64,000 nucleotides of DNA, from contig CM060065.1 of assembly GCA_030533445.1 (NCBI GenBank), forward strand, positions 22,022,474 through 22,086,473, given 5' to 3'. Positions 1-10,700 of the stretch are shown piece after piece (position 1 is the stretch's first letter; every line of letters starts with the position of its first letter). The DNA is from Cyprinodon diabolis. Lineage: Eukaryota; Chordata; Actinopteri; Cyprinodontiformes; Cyprinodontidae. Made by a program: the position numbers and the translations under genes. Below the pieces are notes generated by a model. It was not told the origin of the DNA. It saw nothing but the letters and a program-made list of their open reading frames with translations, and made no database searches.

Positions 1-159
1 CCTGCTGGGAGTTTACCTGAATGCAAAGTGCACCAAGCTGTGTAACCTGCTTGTGAAACAATTTGCCGTGTCCCGTCATTGTAAAGATAAAAAATTTAAC
101 ACACAACGTGCTCGCAGCTATTGGTGTGACACAATGAGCCAGTTTATCAGTGTTGAGTT

Positions 160-505
160 TAGGGCTGAAACAATAAATCAGATTAATCAATTATTGAAAT
201 AATCATCAACTAATTTAGCAATTGATTAATCATTAGCTGGATTATAGAGACTGTAAAACATCCCTTTAGCTGACAGAGCGACCCACTTAGAGCAGTAATT
301 ATACCAAATTTGTTAAAAAAAAATATATATATATCAGCATTCTCATTATGCTCTATCCAGGACCTCTCAAGGGTAAAGGTTTGATTTTCACCTGGTTTAA
401 TTCCGTAAAAAGTCTCCTTTAAGGACTCTTTGGCTATCCGATTATTAATCGAAAAAATAATTGACAGATTGATCGATTTGCAAATAATCGTTAGTTGCAG
501 CCCTA
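160..505. mobile_element. hAT-type MITE with intact target-site duplication
   Basis: Termini TAGGGCTGAAAC and its inverse (GTTGCAGCCCTA at the right end) are imperfect inverted repeats. The element is flanked by a perfect 8-bp duplication, GTTGAGTT, at 152-159 and 506-513, the hAT hallmark. No coding capacity. The interior is rich in ATTAATC-type motifs typical of a very common teleost MITE family. Confidence 0.85.
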
Positions 506-1014
506 GTTGAGTTTAATGACGATGAATGATGAATGGACACTTATGTCATGATCTCTAATCAAAATGATAAGAAACGACTTGCATCCATTACACAGCTCTC
601 TTCCTTACTGGCCAGATATGGCAAGATGTCAGAACTTACACCGAATAATGGCTAAAATTTTTAGGTTTTATATTCAGGACTAAAATCTAAATACAGTTTG
701 ATTAAGTTTTAGTTTTCTCAAGGCTGTAAAGAAGGAATATTATTCAAAGTCCAGTGCACATAAATATGTGTGTTATATATTATTATTTCGTTTTCAATTC
801 ACCTCTTGGTGTCAAATCTGTGAAAAAAAAAAGATTATGATGGCAATATTGACTAAACCAAGCTCTGATGTTACATATTTTATAGTATTATGGTCTGCCT
901 GAAAATGGGGCAGTTGTGATCAATAAGTAATGGATGAAATGTATTTACTTATCTACTAGCCCTCCTGCTGTGCTTTCAACTCTCACTGAAAATTATTTTC
1001 TCATCTTTTGCAGC

Positions 1015-1570
1015 CAAACCGTCATTTGGATTTCCAACGTTGTTTCCAGCATTCAAGGGGGTAAACTTTACATTATTCCTCTCCTTTCCTAAAGTTGATG
1101 TGAAAATGTTTTTATTATTGATGAGAATTGCAAAGTTAGGTCCTCGGACACATAGATGACAACCATGAATCTCAGGTCTTTCGTTCTTTTTTATTTTTTT
1201 CATTTTAAAAGAATGAAATGTATGAAGAATATCTCTACGTGTTTTTCAAAATTAAAGCCACTTTGGTGTGTTTTTTTTTTTGTTCCATTTCCTCTGGGTT
1301 GCTTTTCAAGGGTGTGCTCTACGATACTTCTTTTGTGTTTCTATATGTACATTTTAAGTTTCTGTTTGCACTCTATACTTGCATTCTGAGCCTCTAAATA
1401 TGAAAGATGGACTATAATTCTTCATAAATAATGTATTTATATAGATAAAATCCTTTTGAAACATCTGGACCTAGTTTATTTATTATACTTTATACATTTT
1501 TTATATTAATAATATATTTATATTTATACATTTATTTATTCTTTTTTAATGTTCTACTTTAAATAAAGTG
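1015..1570 (+). other. Possible terminal exon and 3' UTR of an upstream gene
   Basis: A plausible acceptor (TTTTGCAG at about 1007-1014) is followed by a short open frame (AKPSFGFPTLFPAFK) and then AU-rich sequence with ATTTA-like runs and an AATAAA near 1562. It reads like a 3' UTR, but I do not recognise the peptide. Speculative. Confidence 0.2.
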
Positions 1571-1904
1571 CTATAATCTTACTATTTTTGAAAAACATTC
1601 GATTCAGTTCAAAATATGTTCCCAAAAGGAAACATTATGTTGTTGTAACTCCTATCAGGGTCTTTTCCATGAGATACTGTAAATGGTAATGGCTGTTGGT
1701 AGGAATAATATCCTGTAACTGCCTGCCTTACATCACATCTGGCAGAGCTTCTATCTAAAGAACGTGTTGTTTTTCATTTGTCTGATAAAAAAAATGCTGA
1801 GATAATTTGTAATTTTATTCATAATTAGAAGAATTCTTCTTTGTAAAATTACCTCCAGAGAAGTTCCTAGAACAGAGCCAATCTTTTCTGTTGGCTTATT
1901 TAAC

Positions 1905-2100
1905 TTCTTTTAGTCATTTGCTCTGATGCTGCTAGCCCATAGATGATGGCAGAAGGAATCACACTCTCCACATCAGCCTTATGGAAGATATTCAGCATCT
2001 CGCTGCAAACTAAGCTTCCTCGAGAAGTACAGTCTTCATAAACTGCTTCAGAGCTGAGTCTCCAGTCCAATATGTTGTCCAGGCCTTTCTTCCACAAAAA
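1905..2100 (-). mobile_element. Non-LTR retrotransposon (LINE) reverse-transcriptase tail fragment
   Basis: The reverse strand encodes LDNILDWRLSSEAVYED then SEMLNIFHKADVESVIPSAI, resembling the region after the RT domain in fish LINE proteins (LRSF-C-ML-F-VESVI-SAI--WG). Short, with no intact ORF. Confidence 0.5.
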
Positions 2101-2534
2101 GGGGACAGTCTAAACCATTTTTTAGATTTCGCCTAAATGGAATGATTATGTAATGGCATATTTTTTATAGAGTGGTTGTTGAGCTAGGATTTTTAAATAA
2201 CGGGGTGTTTCCAGTAAATCGACTAATGCTGAGATATCTGAGTTTTTTTCCTGCCCTGAGCCCATCATCTCATTTGTGAATCATCTCACTCTACAAAAAA
2301 GTCGCAAGCAGAGGAACGCTGTTCCTTGCATTGTCTGCAGCTGGCTGTTTGAGCATGCACACTTCCTGGTTTGGTTTATTAGCAGCATATAGTTTGTATG
2401 CATAGTGTAAACCTAAGAAAATGTTTACACACAAGTTTGAATTTATGCGTTTTATGGTAAGCATTTGTGAATTCTGTTGTTAATTAATTAAAATACACAT
2501 CCAAATCATACCTCCTGGGTCAGGCTAAGTTTGT

Positions 2535-2830
2535 GACCTGGGGTCCATTTCACAAAGCAGGTTTACTGAAAACTCTTCAGTAAACTCCTCAGTAAAAGTT
2601 TTCTAAACCTGAAATATGGGAGACTGAGTTCTCCATTTCACAAAGAGAGTTTCCTAAACCCCTGTTTCAGTCACCGTAGTTACATTATCCCCAGAGCTAA
2701 CTTGGTCAGGAGCAGGTTTTGAGTCTCCTCTGTCTCCGTTGTCCTTACAGCCAATCACGTTGTTTCATTTCCTGAGTTAGTCAGATTTCGTTGTAGTTTT
2801 GTGCATAAAAAAAAAAAAAAATTATTCACT
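2535..2830. mobile_element. PIF/Harbinger-like repeat fragment
   Basis: Starts GGGTCCATTTCACAAAGCAG, a terminus common to teleost Harbinger-type nonautonomous repeats, and repeats the TTTCACAAAG motif internally at about 2636. No partner terminus is visible, so it is truncated. Confidence 0.45.
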
Positions 2831-4431
2831 GGGTCAGTTAGACACATTAGGTTTTAAAAACAAACGTTGCATGTCAGTTTGACGAGGATCTTGTTAAAGG
2901 AACAATCTGCTTCATTTCACAGAGAATGTGAAAACTGTCCTACCATGCACTTGTCACTGTGCTGCCATTACAAAAAAATCATAGCACTGAGAGGAAAATG
3001 AAGCATCATTCTATACAAAAGATAAGTTATCTACAAACTGAACGTGGATTGGGTACAGTTAAAAAACAACAACATTGTTTTCCTATATAGGATCCAAATA
3101 CCATTTCCATCTTCCTGGTACTTTTGGATGATATTTTCTTTAGGGATCAACCACAGCAGCAGCACAGGTAGCTACCAGTTTTGACTTTTTCTTGCTCTAG
3201 TTATCTGCTTCATCCTGACTCCACAATAAACTCTGTTATTGATGGCCATATTAGCCTGCAATATCTTTATAACTATCCAGACGAATACTGTTGGTACTAT
3301 GCAGTGGTTTGTTTCATCAATTCACTATTTAGAAGTTGATAAAGCCATTAGCTTGTGAATTTTTTCTATTATTATTTTACCTGAATTGAATAGAGTATCG
3401 TGTGATACTGAGCATCTGAACCAGTTAGAGTTAGCGGTTAGCGCTGATGGAACCCCATCATCAGGCATCTTATGTCCATGAAGCTCATATTTAATCAGAA
3501 AGCCTGAGTGGATCAGGTTTACTATTTCACAGTTGCAGACACAGGAGTTTTTATACCTGCTTAAGTTACTCGCCAAAATTGGTATCATAGTGTGAAGATG
3601 CACTCCAAGTGTAGGTGGCATATGTAGGCATTTCTTTTTTTCTTGTTTCTCAGCCTTACAGTTTAGAGTATCTCTTCAGAGAGAGCCTTTCTGCTCGCCT
3701 AGGTCACTAAAGAGACACAATGTTAATGCATTCTTCATATTAGCAGATTAGCTAATATATTAGCAGAAACTCATTGTTTTGGTTAGGGGAGCAGCTGCAA
3801 GGAGGGAAGGGCTTTTTTATTGCTGCAAAGGAGTGTCTTTAAGTATTGTTTAGTGTTGACTACATTGAAATATAAAAAAATTTAAAAACTTATTAACTAA
3901 TATAGAATGATGTTTAATACTACTATGAGTAGTTGCATTAGAGACTTCATTCTGTGCTGAAATCCGTGTTTTTCTCTAGAATCTGAGGATTTGGAGAGAG
4001 ATTTGGATGCTGTCAATATGGAGAGCAAAAACAGTCTTTAGTGGAAAGGCCTTGTCAAAGACAGTGGAAGGCATGTCAGATCAACGGCAAAGCCAGGGAC
4101 ATGCTTGTAGTTTTCTTTGACAGTCTCTGTCATCCACAGAGATTTCATCAGGTTGGAGCAAAACTGTGAGCTCTGAGTTTTGCACAAAGATCCGCGTGTT
4201 TGATACAAAGAACCAGAACCTTAGATGTATGTCGTCAGCTTTTCCACAGAAACTTTTGGCTCTAAAATGTTATTTTGGTGGGGGGTTGTAGCAAACAAGA
4301 GGCTTAGACAGTTTTTCTTTCTTATTCTACCTTTATTGGCATTAGAATTCAGCCCATTGAACATGGCCTATAAATGAGTTTAAAATTGTAGTTTAATGGT
4401 ATTCTTGTCTTGGCTTTCTCCTCTCTTACAG
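2831..4431. other. Intergenic / slc39a13 upstream region, nothing recognised
   Basis: AT-rich sequence without convincing exons on either strand. It must contain, or lie downstream of, the slc39a13 noncoding first exon, which I could not identify. Confidence 0.4.
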
Positions 4432-4469
4432 CATCATTGGCTCCAAGTTTTTTTTGGGCGGTGGGACGG

Positions 4470-4797
4470 ATGAAAGGTAGAAGTAGTTGGAGGCCCAGCT
4501 GGGCTGTCGCTGCTCTGTTTTTCCCCGCTGCTCTGCTGATGCTGACCTTCAGGGGAGCATCAAGCAGCCAGAAGATGTCACAAACCTCTATGGCTCATGC
4601 AACGGCTACAGCAGCTGGACCAGGCCCGAGTCTGGCAGATGACCTCCCAGGCCTCCAGGCGGTCACAGATTTTCTTACCAGTGAACTCACGCATGTATGG
4701 TTCCTGTCCCTGGTTGGCTCAGTCGCTGTAGGCCTTAGTGGAGTTTTCCCTCTGCTTGTTATTCCTTTTGAATCAGGAGCTGCCCTCAAGACTGAAG
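4470..4797 (+). CDS. slc39a13: slc39a13 first coding exon
   Basis: Encodes residues 1-109 plus one base: the leader hydrophobic segment, a Ser/Ala-rich lumenal stretch and the first conserved ZIP helix ([15 protein letters not shown]). The acceptor is at 4430-4431 after a pyrimidine tract and the donor GTAGGA follows directly. The reading frame is open back to 4410 without an ATG, so the 4470 ATG is the likely start. Confidence 0.88.
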
Positions 4798-7700
4798 GTA
4801 GGAAATGGAAATGTCTTTTTTTTTTCTCATTTTTTGTCTGAGCTAGGTTTTCATTTAATCACCAACCCGATAGCTAACTGTTTTTTAAAAAAAAATGAGT
4901 AGTATTTAAAGATTGTTTCAGTTCTAATGTAAAGAGATGTTCCTCTTTTGTCTACCAAATGTGTTGCATACATTCTCTATATTGTCTAATGTTTTCTACA
5001 GATGAGTTGGTACGTTTCTTTTGCATTTGTGTCTGCTCTGCTAAGTGATTTTGAGACCTTTTTAGTAGGACTATAAAGAGCAAATGAATGGTGAAATTGC
5101 AACAACAGTCTATATTCTATATATGTGCATTCTATATATGTCTATATACACTATATTGCCAAAAGTATTTGCTCACCTGCCTTGACTCACATATGAGCTT
5201 AAGTGACATCCCGTTCCTAATCCATAGGGTTCAATATGACGTCGGTCCACCCTTTGCAGCTAGAACAGCTTCAACTCTTCTGGGAAGGCTGTCCACAAGG
5301 TTTAGGAGTGTGTTTATGGGAATTTTTGACCATTCTTCCAGAAGCGCATTTGTGAGGTCGCACACTGATGTTGGACGAGAAGGCCTGGCTCTCAGTCTCC
5401 GCTCTAATTCATCCCAAAGGTGTTCTATCGGGTTGAGGTCAGGACTCTGTGCAGGCCAGTCAAGTTCATCCACACCAGACTCTGTCATCCATGTCTTTAT
5501 GGACCTTGCTTTGTGCACTGGTGCACAGTCATGTTGGAAGAGGAAGGGGCCAGCTCCAAACTGTTCCCACAAAGTTGGGAGCATGGAATTGTCCAAAATG
5601 TCTTGGTATGCTGAAGCATTCAGAGTTCCTTTCACTGGAACTAAGGGGCCAAGCCCAGCTCCTGAAAAACAACCCCACACCATAATCCCCCCTCCACCAA
5701 ACTTTACACTTGGCACAATGCAGTCAGACAAGTACCGTTCTCCTGGCAACCGCCAAACCCAGACCCGTCCATCAGATTGCCAGATGGAGAAGCGCGATTC
5801 GTCACTCCAGAGAACGCGTCTCCACTGCTCTAGAGTCCAGTGGCGGCGTGCTTTACACCACCGCATCCGACGCTTTGCATTGCACTTGGTTATGTATGGC
5901 TTGGATGCAGCTGCTCGACCATGGAAACCCATTCCATGAAGCTCTCTGCGCACTGTTCTTGAGCTAATCTGAAGGCCACATGAAGTTTGGAGGTCTGTAG
6001 TGATTGACTCTGCAGAAAGTTGGCGACCTCTTCGCACTATGCGCTTCAGCATCCGCTGACCCCGCTCCGTCAGTTTACGTGGCCTACCACTTCGTGGCTG
6101 AGTTGCTGTCGTTCCCAAACACTTCCATTTTCTTATAATACAGCTGACAGTTGACTGTGGAATATTTAGGAGCGAGGAAATTTCACGACTGGATTTGTTG
6201 CACAGGTGGCATCCTATCACAGTTCCACGCTGGAATTCACTGAGCTCCTGAGAGCGACCCATTCTTTCACAAATGTTTGTAAAAACAGTCTGCATGCCTA
6301 GGTGCTTGAATTTATACACCTGTGGCCATGGAAGTGATTGGAACACCTGATTCCAATAATTTGGATGGGTGAGCAAATACTTTTGGCAATATAGTGTAGG
6401 TGCAGCCCACATTTTTAACGTCTTTCATATAAGTTTTTTATGCGTCGACTTTGGGGCCATTTGGTTCAAGCTTTCTGCATCTATAGTTGTTATAAAAACT
6501 CAAATTTCCCAAAACAAGATAATTAATAAGAGAAGCAAAGCAGAAAGGAAAAAAAATATTGATTGTAAAATAATTTCCTCTTTTGATCATTTTTGGAAAT
6601 CCTAGCAAGGAAAAGGTAGAAACGGGCTGCTATTTGACACATCTGAAAGATGAAGAATCCATTTATTGGATTCATAAAGATAGGGCTGCAGAAAAGTAAT
6701 CAAGATTCCTAATTTATTTTTTTGGATAACAAACATGACAGATGCATACTGCTTTTTTTCTGTTTCTTATGATTCTTAAAGAGTTGGTATAAGGGAGGTC
6801 ATCCGTACCTGCTACTGTTTAAAAAAGAAAATGAAAATATGTAATAGTTCATAGTTCTTCTGTTTTTTTCTTGATTCTTATTTCTTTTGTAAAGTTAGTA
6901 CAACAGTTTTTAATCTTCCAAGTATCATTCTTCTCTCTAAAATAATCCAATATAATAATAATCTATAATAATCCTTGTATAATAATCCTACTATAAAAAA
7001 AGGTAAAAAATGCTGTCATATGTTGACACACTTTATATATCCCATGTACCTTTTTCTTCCTTTGGCGCATTTTTCTCCTTTGACTAATGGAGCTGATGTA
7101 ACGAGTACATTTCTCCACTGTGATCAATAAAGTCAATCAGTCAATCATTCAATGTTTTGAAATTGAAAATCCTTGTGATAAATGTCCTTCACTGGAACAG
7201 TGTTTCTTCTGTGAGATGATGGGAAACAGTTGTTTCTTTTGGAAAAAGGCAGTTAGCCAAAAACCAAGCTGCATCCAGAGGCAAAAAAGGAACACCGCTG
7301 CACACTTCCTAAATGTGGCAGAAAACCTAATAGTTGGCACTGCAATGATGCAAGTTTACAGCTTTTTCTTGGTTAGTCTTTTTTTATGGCGATCCTGTGC
7401 TATGTTGAAGAGTTCCCTCTTCTATAGCTGTAGCTGCAGCATGCAACAAGCAAAACTGCACTGTGTTCTTCAAAAAATATAAAAAAATGCATAAGGGTTT
7501 GGACTTGTTATAGCTAGTTTTGCAGGAAACATACAGAAAACAAGTCAGACCGACACTAACTATCTCCTGCTTCTTCACAGAATTGCAGTCAGAAGCTTTC
7601 GCCTGTTTTAGCATAGAATAAGAGTGGGTTTCACCTGTTTACCTCTGCACAATTATATATCTTCAAAAGAAAACCCATGATACGTCAACATATAACAGGC

Positions 7701-10700
7701 ATATTTAGACTATATTTGGTTAAATAGGAATGTATTTACCTTCTGTCTTAGTGGCTGGTAAGTTTAAATGCAAACATTTTCAAAGTGGAAAAAAGTCCTA
7801 ATTGCACATTGATCAGAGCCAGTGATGCTTCAAACATTGCTAAACAGCATCTAGTGAGTGTAGTGCTTATAAGATTTGTATTAATCTAGGAAGAAATTAT
7901 GCTGTTCTCTTTTAAAACATCAAAGTGTGATGCTCACATTAAGCATAAAAAAAGAGTATGCATATTTTTGCAAAGGACCAATGACATTAGACCAATGAAA
8001 CTGAAGACCAATAGTGTCCCTACCAAAGCTGAAGTCAAACCTATGCCTTTGATATTCTCTCTTGCCTCTAACCAAGAATATAATCCATATATGTAGCCCA
8101 CTTCTCTGTTGTTTTTGATCCATCGCCATTCATTCTGTCATGTAACAATTTTTTACATTGTGCTAATAAAATGACATTAAAGGGGACACTTGTCTTCCAG
8201 AAAATGTGTCGGTCTGACTTGTTTTCTGTATGTTTCCTGCATATCACTAACCTTTTCCCAAGCTCATAATGCTTTCTGCAGCCACGGAACAACTGCTGTT
8301 AAAATTAAATGTAACATCTAAATAACGTAGTACTTTTTTTCTGGATACACCCCCAATGGAAGGTGCTGCACCCATACCTTGTTTCCTACTCCACAATGAA
8401 AATGTAATTACACTCTTGCACATTTGGATCTTGTTCTAGTACACATAAGTAAAGGTATTGACTAGTGGTCAAAGGTAGTGGGAAATATATAATAGTTCAT
8501 AATAAATAAAAAAGATAAAAGAATCCAGTATCCAGTTCTCTCTTGAAAAAGAGACACACCTTGCCTATATTGTTCCCCAGCTTTGGTGCAAACACCTGTT
8601 TGCTGCTCTGTCAGTAGCCTACTCGTTATATGGCGCCATCTGCAGACTGAAAGAACATTTATGTGACGTGGTTAATATATATATATGTATGTATATGTAT
8701 ATATACATGTATGTGTATATATAGGAGACAGCGAACATGAGCTATGGGGATCATCAAACCTCCACTGGCTCAACTAAGCAAGTTTTTTCTCATGGCACTA
8801 ATAACACTTTTAATAAGAAATTTTCCTGTTCATTTAATTTTAACAGCAGTTGCTCCATGGCTGTATAAAGCATTATGGGAAAAGGTTGGTGATATGCAGG
8901 AAAATATACAGAAAACAAGTCAGACCGACAAATTTTCTGGAAGACAAGTGTCCCCTTTATTGTCATTTTATTAGTACAATATAAAAAGTTTTTACATGAC
9001 AGAATGCATGGCGATGGATCAAAAACAGTGAAGTAGGCTACATTTATGATTATATTCTCAGAAATAAATAAATGGGCTTGGTTGGAGACAAGACAGAATA
9101 TAAAGGGAAAAGTCGGACTGCCTCTGCCGGATTCGAACCTGCCACGAAGCAAAAGATTTGCATTGAAGGCGGTCACTTAACCTACTACGCCACCTCTCGG
9201 CAGTATTGATAGGTGAAACATTCCTAGTAATACGTGTAAATACAAAACATTAGTTGGCGATGCATGTTGATGCAAAACGTTTTTACATGAAAATAGGCAT
9301 GGAATGGATTCAAAATAACAGCAAAGTGTATGTAGTGGATATATTCCTAACATTAAGGCTTTGTGAAACGGCAATGCAGTGAATTTTGGCAATTCTGCAA
9401 CATTGAGCTCTGTGCAGTTTTCCACAAAGCAGATCTGTGCTGAACTTTCTTGGTCTGGCTGCCTTGATCAGCGATTGGATGCAACCAGTTCAAATGCATT
9501 GGCTGTGGGAAAAGAAGGAAGGACATCATTATCATATTAGGAAAACGCGCGTTAAATACGCGCGTTGTGTCGGTCAGAACGCGCGTATTTAACGAGCGTC
9601 TTGCGGTACTATCAAGGCGGCGCTTGTTGGTAAAAGACGGCGTAAAAAGCGGCGTAATCTCTGGAGAACGCGTGTTTTTTGCGGGTTAACTTCAATCTTA
9701 ACGCGACAATTCAATGCGAAATGTGACCACCTTGGCTTGCCATACTTAAACGCTCCCGACGCGCTGCACCTGCTGCTCAAAACGCGCTGCGGGACATTTT
9801 GCTGCGTCTATACGCGCGTCAACCATTGACTTTGCATGTAAACTCGCTGCTTCTGCTGCGCCTGCTGCGTCCGGTTCACACCGATGTCAAGCGGTTGAAT
9901 AACCGCGAGCACAGAGTTCATTTGTTTCACCATGTTTTTCACATCAGCTGTGAGATGGGCACGCATGGAGTCAAAGATTAACAGCGATGGTGATGAGTGG
10001 AAAAAAACCACCTGGTCTCCTTACATTCACCTCCCTCAGCCACTCTTTCATCATCTCCTCAATGAGGAGATGAGGAGTTCTGCATGGTGGTCTCAAAAGT
10101 CCGCAGTAACAACACACATAGGGCGCACCGCACCAAAGGGCGCGCCGCACATTTTGAGGGGAAAAAAAGACGTTTATATGCGCCTTATAGTCGTGAAAAT
10201 ACGGTAATAATAATGCTAGAGCTAAACACACAAGGGCTTTCTGTTGAAATTGAACCTGCTGGTCAGTTAAAGCTACAGAGTTCAACAATTTTGGGAAATT
10301 ATTTATACATGTACTAATCGCTCCTTTTAGACTTCAAATATGTATATAATGCAATTGTAACTTAAAAATGATATGCTGTAGAGTTCTCTTATCCTTGCAC
10401 TCTAGTGACCCAGCTAAAGTCTCTTTAGGTGAGGCTGAAGGGCTGAAACTTTTGCTGGGCCCCACCCACACCAACGTGTCATTTCAGATTTATTTTAGGC
10501 TGAGGCCAGACAAAAGCAGGCTTAACCAGAAGTTGGTGTGAGAGAAGGAAACGCTCCAAGGTTAAAGTTTCCGTGGAGTGCCTGTGTTATTTTGGTAATG
10601 TCAACATGTTGAGCCAAAGAAGCTATTGTGCATTGAAGTGCCACATATGTTGAAGTGACAACAGGCGAGCTAAAATACAAGATGCCAATTTATCGAGATC

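Noticed and set aside
4410..4469. Upstream in-frame extension of the first slc39a13 coding exon
   Set aside because: It has no ATG (only TTG) and crosses the splice acceptor at 4430-4431, so it is intron read-through.
5088..5939. Long + strand open frame (283 codons)
   Set aside because: It is the antisense of the intact Tc1 transposase; the minus-strand frame has the conserved domains and this one has none.
9117..9204. Functional tRNA gene
   Set aside because: It has A and B boxes, but the cloverleaf does not close well (poor acceptor and T-stem pairing) and it continues into a repeated body, so it is a SINE head.
9540..9895. CpG-island promoter of a hidden gene
   Set aside because: CpG-rich, but dominated by repeated CGCG motifs and an inverted repeat, with no downstream exon; a repeat is more likely.
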